A stretch of DNA of 39,474 nucleotides. It comes from Mycobacterium asiaticum (GTDB lineage Bacteria; Actinomycetota; Actinomycetes; Mycobacteriales; Mycobacteriaceae). The position numbers and the translations under genes are program-made. Positions within the stretch are counted from its first letter, which is position 1. Every line of letters starts with the position of its first letter. Under the pieces are notes generated by a model. The model made no database searches and was not told where the DNA came from. It saw only the letters and a list, made by a program, of their open reading frames with translations. Of the stretch, positions 15,905 to 22,228 are shown one piece after another. The stretch is taken from assembly GCF_001673365.1 (NCBI RefSeq), contig NZ_LZLS01000171.1, positions 1 through 39,474 on the forward strand, written 5' to 3'.

Positions 15905-16672
15905 ATGGCAGCCAACGCCGTAATCGTCGCGTCCACAGCCGCGGATGCCGAGGCGGTCGAAGCCATCACGAGCCACCACGCGCAGCTCGCCGGGCAGCTT
16001 TCGGTGCTCACCGATGCAATGTTGTCGGCGGTCGAGCGCGGTGCGGACTTCGAGCCGGCGCGCGCCGCGGCACTGGTCTTCCTGACCGGCGAGCTGCTGC
16101 CGCACGCCGCCGCCGAAGAGGAGCGACTGTATCCGGAGGCCACCCGCACCGAGCGTGCCCGGCCTCTGGTCGAATCGATGATCGCGGTGCACCGCATCAT
16201 CGGCTCGCTGGTCGACCGGATCCGCACCGAGCCGCCGGTGCGCGCAGCTGCGTGCAGCCACGCGCTGCGGGTGGTGTTCGACGCACACCTGACCGACGAG
16301 AACGAGCGGATCCTACCGATCATCGCCGCCGATCCGGAGGTCTCCCTCGTCGAGGTGACTCACGGCATGCACGAACTCCTCGGCCATCACCACTCCGCCA
16401 ACGGCGCCGAGCCAGCACACACGTGCGGCTGTGGCGAATCCGACACCGATGATCTTGTGCTCGACGTTCGCCAGGTGCCGCATTCGATCCGGCACGCCAC
16501 CGTGTTCGGCGCGTTCGACGCCGTTCCGGATGGCGGCACACTGGTGCTGATAGCGCCCCATGATCCGATTCCCTTGCTGCGTCAGCTCGACTACCGCGCT
16601 TCGGGCCGGCTCGAGGTCGGCTACGTGGAATCCGGGCCCGAGGCGTGGCGGCTGCGGCTGACCAAGCGGTAG
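15905..16672 (+). CDS. Hemerythrin-domain protein with C-terminal DUF2249
   Basis: A 255-residue soluble protein. The N-terminal four-helix hemerythrin domain (about 18-160) shows the di-iron ligand pattern: HH at 24-25, PHAAAEEE near 67-72, a histidine near 96, and HLTDENE near 128-134. A short linker with HTCGCGES (a possible metal or redox CxC) leads to a DUF2249 domain (about 185-255, starting LDVRQVPHSIRHATVFGAFD). Hemerythrin-DUF2249 pairings occur in nitric oxide and oxygen responses. ATG 15905 is chosen for its AAAGGAA ribosome binding site; ATG 15851 is in frame and would add 18 residues. It diverges from the SufR-like regulator across a perfect palindrome, suggesting a two-gene stress-response unit. 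The ligand (oxygen, NO or iron) is not determined by sequence. Confidence 0.9.
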   Translation: MAANAVIVASTAADAEAVEAITSHHAQLAGQLSVLTDAMLSAVERGADFEPARAAALVFLTGELLPHAAAEEERLYPEATRTERARPLVESMIAVHRIIGSLVDRIRTEPPVRAAACSHALRVVFDAHLTDENERILPIIAADPEVSLVEVTHGMHELLGHHHSANGAEPAHTCGCGESDTDDLVLDVRQVPHSIRHATVFGAFDAVPDGGTLVLIAPHDPIPLLRQLDYRASGRLEVGYVESGPEAWRLRLTKR

Positions 16673-16687
16673 GCGGCCTGGGTTCAA

Positions 16688-16751
16688 GTCGCCGGCGTTA
16701 CGGCGTGAGCTCGCCGCCGACACCTACGAATGCGTCCCGTATTCGCGGGAC
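16688..16751. terminator. Tandem hairpins between convergent genes
   Basis: Two inverted repeats lie in the 106-base gap between the convergent hemerythrin and enolase-superfamily genes. The first has 10-base arms at 16688-16697 and 16712-16721 with one mismatch. The second is a perfect 6-bp stem, GTCCCG/CGGGAC, at 16734-16751. Neither has a U-tract. The position suggests bidirectional termination. Confidence 0.4.
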
Positions 16752-16778
16752 AGCGGTGCTTGGCCCGTTCCGCAATGC

Positions 16779-17912
16779 TCATACTGTCGTTTCCCGCCGG
16801 TACGCGCTTATGACATCGGGATCGGGGTCGATTCCCAGGCCCGGCCCCTGCGGGACCGTGATCTGGCCCGCCGTCGGGGTGAGCGCATCGCCATAGATGA
16901 ACGCTTCCAGATCGAACCAGCGCCACTCGATCATGGAGTCGGCGGTGCCCAGCGCAGCGGTCGCATGAAGCGCCGCGAGCAACCCAGGACCGTCGTAGAA
17001 GGAGTGCGTCATCACAGGGATGTTGTGAACGGCCGCAAGCGGAAAAACCTTGCACAACTCGGTAATCCCTCCCATCTTGGCCGGGCTTGGCTGGACAAAG
17101 TCCACTGCCCCAGCGGCCAGCATTCGCTCGAATTCCATTAAGGTGGAAGCGTTCTCGCCAGCCGACAGTGGGATGCCGGTGGCTCTGCGCAGTTCGGCGA
17201 GGCCGTCGAAATTCTCCGGAGGCCACAGTGGCTCCTCGAGAAATTTGAGCCGAACCGCCTTGAGTTCCCGAGCGCAAGCACTGGCTTCGGTCACGGTCCA
17301 GGGGCAGCCGGCATCCACGATCAGCTCTACCTCAGGCCCGGCCTCCTCGCGGGCTGCGCGAATTGCCGACATGCCCGCTTCGTGCAGCTTGAGCACGTGA
17401 AAGCCGGCATCCATTGCTTGCCGAACCACGGCGGCAACCAGCGATGGATCGGCATAGCAGGCCAGACTTGCATAGCAACGCATAGTGGTCACTGCGCCGC
17501 CAAGGAGCGAAGAGACCGGAGCGTTGGCGAGCTTACCGGCGATATCCCACAGGGCGATGTCCACCGCTGAGAGTCCATAGGTCAACGCACCGCCGCGCCC
17601 GAAAACGTGCAGCTTCTTCTGAATCTCCAGCATCAAGGGCCCGATTTGAGTGGCGTCACGGCCAATGCAGAGCGGCGCGATCAGTTCGTCGACAGCAAGC
17701 TTGGCCGAATCGACAGCGCGATAACCGAAGGCTTCCCCCCAGCCTTCCACTCCGTCGCGGGTTGTCACCTTGACGAGCAGCGAATCTGCTGCAGACAGCG
17801 TGTCGCCCCAGAGGGACGCTCCGGGCGTGCTGCCTACCTTGAGTGGGATACGCAGTGGAAGCGTCTCGACCTTGGCGATGATTGCGGCGCCGTCCGCGGC
17901 GGTGCGAGACAT
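16779..17912 (-). CDS. Enolase-superfamily protein (mandelate racemase/muconate lactonizing type)
   Basis: A 377-residue cytoplasmic enzyme with the N-terminal capping domain (VKVTTRDGVEGWGEAFGYR) and a TIM barrel. Barrel signatures are LKLHEAG (a KxH catalytic strand), LIVDAGCPW (first metal aspartate), FLEEPLWPPE (second ligand) and LSAGENA (third ligand). The position usually held by the Asp of the His-Asp dyad reads QPSPAKMGG, with Ser instead of Asp, while a His is still present in MTHSFYDGPG. The enzyme probably dehydrates, isomerises or racemises a carboxylate, but its substrate cannot be predicted. The start is ATG 17912, four bases after the stop of a 40-codon remnant; the open frame continues to 18293 but upstream sequence is not conserved-looking. 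It is the last minus-strand gene after DUF3060 and the remnant. Confidence 0.85.
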   Translation of the reverse strand: MSRTAADGAAIIAKVETLPLRIPLKVGSTPGASLWGDTLSAADSLLVKVTTRDGVEGWGEAFGYRAVDSAKLAVDELIAPLCIGRDATQIGPLMLEIQKKLHVFGRGGALTYGLSAVDIALWDIAGKLANAPVSSLLGGAVTTMRCYASLACYADPSLVAAVVRQAMDAGFHVLKLHEAGMSAIRAAREEAGPEVELIVDAGCPWTVTEASACARELKAVRLKFLEEPLWPPENFDGLAELRRATGIPLSAGENASTLMEFERMLAAGAVDFVQPSPAKMGGITELCKVFPLAAVHNIPVMTHSFYDGPGLLAALHATAALGTADSMIEWRWFDLEAFIYGDALTPTAGQITVPQGPGLGIDPDPDVISAYRRETTV

Positions 17913-17916
17913 GCGA

Positions 17917-18039
17917 CTATGCGCCGTCGACGAAGCCCGCACGGCTGAACGCCTCGAAAGCATCATGGGTGTGCGGAGCGAGTCCTGTTGGGAGATAGTG
18001 GATTTCGCGGGCGGTGGCGTGGTACATATCCCCGGCCAT
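17917..18039 (-). pseudogene. Truncated carboxymuconolactone decarboxylase (AhpD-like) gene, first 40 codons
   Basis: A 40-codon frame starts at ATG 18039 behind a strong ribosome binding site (AAGGAGA, 18044-18050). The peptide contains ATAREIHYLPTGLAPHTHD, then AFEAFSRAGFVDGA, and stops at TAG. This matches the N-terminus of carboxymuconolactone-decarboxylase/AhpD-like proteins, where the DGA is normally followed by LDxKTKELIA and a CxxC active site; all of that is missing. Full members run about 110-130 residues. The stop is four bases before the enolase-superfamily ATG, so a deletion appears to have joined the two genes. It may still be translated and could supply ribosomes to the downstream gene. 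The family call rests on a short peptide. Confidence 0.6.
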
Positions 18040-18076
18040 GACGTCTCCTTCGTGTCCGATTCGCGGTCAGCACCGA

Positions 18077-18787
18077 TCAGCCCTGTTCGACCTCGTTCCC
18101 ACTTCCGCTCTTGCTGATCTTTGGCGAACCGGAGTGATAGGTGACCTTGTTGTTGAGGCCCGAGGCCTCGATGGTGTCGACGGCGTCGACGGTGACGATG
18201 TTGTTGAGGCCGGAGACGTTGACCGTCGCGCAATGCCCGGTCAGCACCACGTGATTGGAGATTCCGCTGATGGTGATGGTGTTGTCGCTGCACGCAATCG
18301 TCTTGTTGTCGTTGATGCCGGAGACGATGACCGGTTCGCCCGCAGGTGCGCCCGCTGACGGTGATGGACCCGAGCTGGGCGCGTGGGTCTTGCCGGTGGG
18401 CGGCTCGGTGCCGGGCGCCGTGCTCCCGGAAGATGCGTTGGCCGAAGTGGTTTCGGTGGGCGAGCTCACGACGAGGTCGCCGTGGGCGAACTGGCGGGCG
18501 GCGTAGGCGGCGATGCCGCCGACGAGCAGCAGGACGCCGAGAATGCCGACCCCGGCCAGGATCCAGAACCAGCGCATGCCGGACGACGACCTGGGAGTCG
18601 CGCCGGGATAGGCACTCTCATAACCGTAGGACGGCGGGGCCAGCGTCGACTGCATCGGCGGCGGCACCGGGCCGGGTGGGGGTGGCGGATAGCTGTAGTC
18701 GCCGCTGTCGCCCAGCTCGTGGGCCCGGTTAGCCAGCGGCTGCTCCAGTTCCCGGATGCGGGCTTCCGGGTCATCCTCTGGGTTCAT
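18077..18787 (-). CDS. DUF3060-type membrane-anchored protein
   Basis: A 236-residue protein with a proline-rich cytoplasmic N-terminus (YSYPPPPPGPVPPP), one membrane helix (about 73-96, WFWILAGVGILGVLLLVGGI), a Ser/Thr/Pro-rich linker, and an exported C-terminal domain (about 150-236). The last part contains repeats of the form ISGISNHV, VSGLNNIV and ASGLNNKV, typical of mycobacterial DUF3060 proteins and likely to form stacked beta-strands. Two cysteines (about 166 and 186) could form a disulfide outside the membrane. ATG 18787 is chosen because MNPEDDPEARIRELE is a normal start for this group, although the frame continues upstream. The function of the family is unknown. The stop lies 37 bases before the carboxymuconolactone-decarboxylase remnant on the same strand. 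Confidence 0.85.
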   Translation of the reverse strand: MNPEDDPEARIRELEQPLANRAHELGDSGDYSYPPPPPGPVPPPMQSTLAPPSYGYESAYPGATPRSSSGMRWFWILAGVGILGVLLLVGGIAAYAARQFAHGDLVVSSPTETTSANASSGSTAPGTEPPTGKTHAPSSGPSPSAGAPAGEPVIVSGINDNKTIACSDNTITISGISNHVVLTGHCATVNVSGLNNIVTVDAVDTIEASGLNNKVTYHSGSPKISKSGSGNEVEQG

Positions 18788-18835
18788 GGTCAGATGCTCC
18801 CACAGAAGGAATGCCCTTAAGCCAGCGCGGGAGAA

Positions 18836-18841
18836 TAGGCT
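18836..18841 (+). promoter_or_regulatory. -10 box of the MDR oxidoreductase gene (leaderless)
   Basis: TAGGCT ends six bases before GTG 18848, so the predicted transcription start is the G of the start codon. A minus-strand TATTCT (18832-18837) overlaps it and could serve the divergent DUF3060 gene. Confidence 0.5.
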
Positions 18842-18847
18842 CGCGTC

Positions 18848-19891
18848 GTGCCCGAATTGCCGAATCGCCAGATCGTGTTGCGCCGCCGTCCCTCCGGGCT
18901 CGTCTCGCCCGACGACACCGAGCTTCTCACCCGCCCGGCACCGCAACCAGCCGCAGGGGAGGCGTTGCTGCGCACCACCTACGTCGGGCTGGATGCCGCC
19001 GTGCGAACCTGGCTCGACGATCAGCCAAGCTACTTGCCGCCGGTGCAGCTGGGCGAGGTGATCCGGGCAGCTGGCATCGGTGAAGTAGTCGAATCACGTT
19101 GCGACGCTTACGAAGTCGGCGACATCGTCACTACCCTTACCGGGTTTCAGGAGTACGTGATCATCCGCGACGACATCTTCAGCACACCCATGCCCGGCGA
19201 GACCGACCAGCTGGCAATCATGTCGGTGTACGGCCCGACCGGTGCCACCGCCTACTTCGGGATGACCGACATCGGCCGGCCACAGCCCGGCGAGACAGTG
19301 GTGGTCTCAGCGGCCGCGGGCGCCACCGGGTCGGTGGCCGGGCAGATCGCCAAGGTCGCCGGCGCGCGGGTGGTGGGCATCGCCGGCGGTCCGGAGAAAT
19401 GCCGCGCGGTGGTCGAGGATTTCGGCTTCGACGCCTGCATCGATTACAAGAACGACGACGTGGTAGCCGGGCTCAAGGAGCATTGTCCGCGGCGCGTCGA
19501 TGTCTACTTCGACAACGTCGGTGGACCGATCCTCAACGCGGTGCTGGGCCGGCTGGCGACCAAGGCGCGGGTGGTGCTCTGTGGTGTCATTTCCAGCTAT
19601 CTCACCGGCGAACATCCAGGACCGGCCAACTACGTCAACCTGCTGTCCAAGACAGCGAGCATGCAGGGCTTCAATGCACTCGACCAGTGGGGCCGGTTCG
19701 ACGAAGCGTTCGCCCACCTGCGGCAGTGGGAAGCCGAGGGGCGTCTCAAGCACCGTCAGACCATCTCCGAGGGCATCGATTCGTGTGTGGCCGCCCTCAA
19801 CGGACTGTTCACCGGAGCCAATATCGGCAAGACGTTGGTCAAGCTGAGCGACGCAAACGCCGACCACCGAGAGTTCATCGCGCGCGCATAG
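18848..19891 (+). CDS. NADP-dependent MDR-family oxidoreductase (zinc-independent)
   Basis: A 347-residue cytoplasmic enzyme of the medium-chain dehydrogenase/reductase superfamily, closest in look to the leukotriene B4 dehydrogenase/curcumin reductase group. The nucleotide site is VVVSAAAGATGSVAGQIAK with AGG further on. VDVYFDNVGGPILN is typical of this group, as is the MQGFNALDQ stretch near the C-terminus. Cysteine and histidine zinc ligands of alcohol dehydrogenases are absent. It would reduce the double bond of enones with NADPH; the substrate is unknown. The GTG at 18848 is supported by a TAGGCT box giving a leaderless transcript. It diverges from the DUF3060 gene with only 60 bases between the two starts. 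Confidence 0.9.
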   Translation: MPELPNRQIVLRRRPSGLVSPDDTELLTRPAPQPAAGEALLRTTYVGLDAAVRTWLDDQPSYLPPVQLGEVIRAAGIGEVVESRCDAYEVGDIVTTLTGFQEYVIIRDDIFSTPMPGETDQLAIMSVYGPTGATAYFGMTDIGRPQPGETVVVSAAAGATGSVAGQIAKVAGARVVGIAGGPEKCRAVVEDFGFDACIDYKNDDVVAGLKEHCPRRVDVYFDNVGGPILNAVLGRLATKARVVLCGVISSYLTGEHPGPANYVNLLSKTASMQGFNALDQWGRFDEAFAHLRQWEAEGRLKHRQTISEGIDSCVAALNGLFTGANIGKTLVKLSDANADHREFIARA

Positions 19892-20022
19892 ACGGCGGAA
19901 GGTCAATCTGCACGCCAAATGCCCCTGCGCGGCGGCACGACCAACCCTGCTGACCTGGAGCTACGCCAAAGCGTGTCGCCAGTTTCCGCGGAACGCCAAC
20001 CGGGCTGATATCGTCGCTTGCC

Positions 20023-20904
20023 ATGCCACAGATGGACCGTCGTCGAATGATCATGATGGCGGGATTCGGCGCGCTGGCGGCCGCAATCCCGGCCCCCATA
20101 GCGGGGGCCAGCCCGTCTAAACCAGCCGCGCCCGCGGGCCCGGCACCCGTGCCGGCCGCACCGGCCGCCGGCGCCGGCGGCGGACTCATCTGGCATGACG
20201 AGTTCGACGGTCCGGCCGGCTCGGCACCCGATCCGTCGAAGTGGTCAGTCTCCAACTTCCGCACGCCAATCCGTAATCCGGTCGGGTTCGACCAGCCCCA
20301 GTTCTGGGGCCAGTACCGCAATAGTCGGCAGAACGTGTTCCTGGATGGCAACTCCAACTTGGTCTTGCGGGCAACCCACGATGGCGGCGGCTACTTCGGT
20401 GGTTTGGTTCACGGTCTGTGGCGAGGCGGCGTCGGGACCACCTGGGAGGCTCGGATCAAGTTCAACTGCTTGGCCCCCGGCATGTGGCCGGCTTGGTGGT
20501 TGTCCAACGACGACCCCGGCCGTAGCGGCGAGATCGATTTGATCGAGTGGTACGGCAACGGCACCTGGCCGTCGGGCACCACCGTGCACGCCAACCCGGA
20601 CGGGACGGCATTCGAAACCAATCCGATCGGCGTCGACGGCAACTGGCACAACTGGCGGGTCAAGTGGGACGTCACCGGCATGTACTTCTGGGTCGACTAC
20701 GTTGACGGCGCGGCGCCCTACTTCTCGGTTCCCGCGACCGGCATCGAGAACCTCGATGAGCCGTTCCGCGAGTGGCCGTTCAACGACCCGGACTACACCG
20801 TGTTCCCGGTGCTGAATCTGGCCGTCGGCGGTTCCGGCGGCGGTGACCCCGCCTCGGGCACCTACCCGCAGGACATGCTCGTCGACTGGGTACGCGTGTT
20901 CTGA
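20023..20904 (+). CDS. Secreted glycoside hydrolase family 16 protein (beta-1,3-glucanase-like; Rv0315 ortholog)
   Basis: A 293-residue exported enzyme. The N-terminus carries a twin-arginine-like signal (DRRRMIMMAGFGALAAAIPA) and then an alanine/proline linker. The GH16 jelly-roll has its catalytic motif GEIDLIEW near 169-176, with the nucleophile and acid/base glutamates about 170 and 175 present. The protein closely matches what I remember of M. tuberculosis Rv0315, annotated as a beta-1,3-glucanase precursor. A TATCGT box at 20009-20014 lies eight bases before ATG 20023, so the transcript is near leaderless; ATG 20032 is an alternative start. It should act outside the membrane on a beta-glucan, but the natural substrate is not fixed by sequence. 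It ends five bases from a convergent small secreted-protein gene. Confidence 0.92.
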   Translation: MPQMDRRRMIMMAGFGALAAAIPAPIAGASPSKPAAPAGPAPVPAAPAAGAGGGLIWHDEFDGPAGSAPDPSKWSVSNFRTPIRNPVGFDQPQFWGQYRNSRQNVFLDGNSNLVLRATHDGGGYFGGLVHGLWRGGVGTTWEARIKFNCLAPGMWPAWWLSNDDPGRSGEIDLIEWYGNGTWPSGTTVHANPDGTAFETNPIGVDGNWHNWRVKWDVTGMYFWVDYVDGAAPYFSVPATGIENLDEPFREWPFNDPDYTVFPVLNLAVGGSGGGDPASGTYPQDMLVDWVRVF

Positions 20905-20909
20905 GCGCG

Positions 20910-21149
20910 CTACTGCGCTGAGTCGGACAGGTGCAGGTACCAGTGCCCGTCCGCGCCCTGTTGGCAAGACCACTGCGCATAAGCACCGTCGTGGTGCGTA
21001 CTCCGCACGTGCGGACCGTCGGCCTGGCAAGCGGTCATGGTCGCGTAACTGCCTTCTACCTGCATCCCTTCGGCGTTGGCCAACGCAACCGCGGTGGTGA
21101 ACAACGCACCGCCGGCCGCCAATATCCCGGCAGCCACCAAGGTCCTCAT
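20910..21149 (-). CDS. Small secreted protein with one likely disulfide
   Basis: A 79-residue precursor. A cleavable signal peptide (MRTLVAAGILAAGGALF to ALANA) precedes about 50 mature residues with two cysteines (TACQADG and WSCQQG) that could pair. There are several His, Trp and Tyr residues (WYLHLSD near the end). ATG 21149 is preferred over GTG 21158 because an AAGGGG ribosome binding site fits the ATG at nine bases spacing. Mycobacteria have many such small exported proteins of unknown role; I do not recognise this one. It converges on the GH16 gene with a five-base gap and diverges from the next hypothetical gene. Confidence 0.75.
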   Translation of the reverse strand: MRTLVAAGILAAGGALFTTAVALANAEGMQVEGSYATMTACQADGPHVRSTHHDGAYAQWSCQQGADGHWYLHLSDSAQ

Positions 21150-21212
21150 TCGTGTCACCCCTTCTGGATCCGATTACCGCTAAGAATTGCCAGCCGAGGT
21201 GGCAGCGAAACT

Positions 21213-21240
21213 GTGACCCAGACCCGTTCGAACGTATGAT
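21213..21240 (+). promoter_or_regulatory. Consensus promoter with leaderless start for the 21247 gene
   Basis: A -35-like GTGACC (21213-21218) is followed after 16 bases by TATGAT (21235-21240), one of the best -10 boxes in the window. Six bases later comes ATG 21247, so transcription should begin on the A of the start codon. Confidence 0.7.
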
Positions 21241-21246
21241 CGAAAA

Positions 21247-21570
21247 ATGGGCCGGCTGGCGTCGATCGGATACAACGGGCAGCCGCTTCGCGGTCCATTC
21301 CGTCCGGTGCGTCCGCCTGTCCCGGTGCTGATCGACCTGACCGTGCTGTTCCCCCGCGAACCGCACCGCTCCGGCCGGTATCACCCGCACGGGCTGCAAT
21401 TGCACAAGGTGGTCGAGGGCGCGCTGAGTTGCTGGGGAATCTGCGAGCAAGGTGACTGGTGGGGGCTGGTGACCTACCCGGTCGACTTCGGGTCCAGGCA
21501 CAAGACGGTGACGCACTGGGTACCGGCGTGGACGTTGCGTCGCAAGGCCGAGCGGCCGGCCCGGGAATAG
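21247..21570 (+). CDS. Conserved hypothetical protein
   Basis: A 107-residue basic, soluble protein (MGRLASIGYNGQPLRG to the C-terminus RRKAERPARE). I do not recognise its family. Central motifs are PVPVLIDLTVLFPREPHRSGRYHPHG and two short Trp-rich pieces (SCWGICEQGDWWGLVTYPV and THWVPAW). There are two nearby cysteines but no signal peptide. A consensus TATGAT box six bases upstream of the ATG makes it a likely leaderless, well-expressed gene. It is followed ten bases later by the muconolactone-isomerase-like gene on the same strand and may form an operon with it. Confidence 0.7.
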   Translation: MGRLASIGYNGQPLRGPFRPVRPPVPVLIDLTVLFPREPHRSGRYHPHGLQLHKVVEGALSCWGICEQGDWWGLVTYPVDFGSRHKTVTHWVPAWTLRRKAERPARE

Positions 21571-21579
21571 AGTCTTTGC

Positions 21580-22206
21580 GTGGAGTTCCTGGTCGTGACG
21601 ACCACGCACGTTCCCGAAAGTGCGTCGGCGCACGAGGTCGACGACGCGCGCCGTCGCGAAGCCGCCACCGCACGTGATCTCGCCGCGCACGGACAGCTGC
21701 TGCGGCTGTGGCGTCCGTTGCGACCGGACGGTCAATGGTGCGCCCTCGGACTGTTCGCGGCCCAGGACGGAAGCGAACTCGAAGCGTCGCTTGCCCAGTT
21801 GGTTGCCGCGCTGCCACCACGGTTCCGGCGTAGCGACGACGTCACGCCACTGGGTTCCCATCCGAATGACCCGGCTGGCTGCGGCCTCGTGGGGCGCCCC
21901 GGCAAAGGGCCGGAATTCCTGGTCACGATGACCTTGACGGTGCCACCGGGCACGCCGGCGTCCGCCGTCGCGGAGGCTTGTGCGCGTGAGGCCGCCCACG
22001 CCCGCGAGTTGGCGGTGCGCGGGCATCTATGGCGGTTGTGGACACTTCCGCTCGGACCGGACGGGCCCAGCACCCTGGGGCTGTGGCGGGCACGCGATCC
22101 GGGCGAGCTGATGGCAATCCTGGAATCGCTGCCGCTGTCGGGTTGGATGACCATCGAGACCAGCCCGCTGGGTCCGCACCCCGGTGACCCGATCCGGATG
22201 GGCTGA
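21580..22206 (+). CDS. Muconolactone delta-isomerase-like protein, tandem two-domain (Rv0316 ortholog)
   Basis: A 208-residue cytoplasmic protein made of two copies of the muconolactone isomerase fold (about 1-100 and 108-205). Each copy has the EFLV strand, an AREAAHARELA-type helix, an LWR(P/T)L strand and a final TPLGxHPxDP or SPLGPHPGDP motif. Muconolactone isomerase normally works in aromatic (catechol) breakdown as a small homo-oligomer; the fused pair may act as a self-contained dimer. M. tuberculosis Rv0316 has the same character as far as I recall, and it also follows the GH16 gene there. GTG 21580 is the start. No other beta-ketoadipate pathway gene is seen, so the aromatic-degradation role is unproven. 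Confidence 0.85.
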   Translation: MEFLVVTTTHVPESASAHEVDDARRREAATARDLAAHGQLLRLWRPLRPDGQWCALGLFAAQDGSELEASLAQLVAALPPRFRRSDDVTPLGSHPNDPAGCGLVGRPGKGPEFLVTMTLTVPPGTPASAVAEACAREAAHARELAVRGHLWRLWTLPLGPDGPSTLGLWRARDPGELMAILESLPLSGWMTIETSPLGPHPGDPIRMG

Positions 22207-22228
22207 CGCCGCCGTTAGTGTGGGGCCA

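Noticed and set aside
16676..16700. GGGTTCAAGTC, resembling the T-loop of a tRNA 3' end, a possible tRNA or attachment site
   Set aside because: The flanking bases do not form the 5-bp T-stem, and no anticodon arm, acceptor stem or CCA is present upstream or downstream.
20245..22026. A 593-codon minus-strand frame across GH16, the small secreted gene and the isomerase gene
   Set aside because: It spans four well-supported genes and is Arg/Pro/His-rich with no domain. It is a shadow of GC-rich coding DNA.
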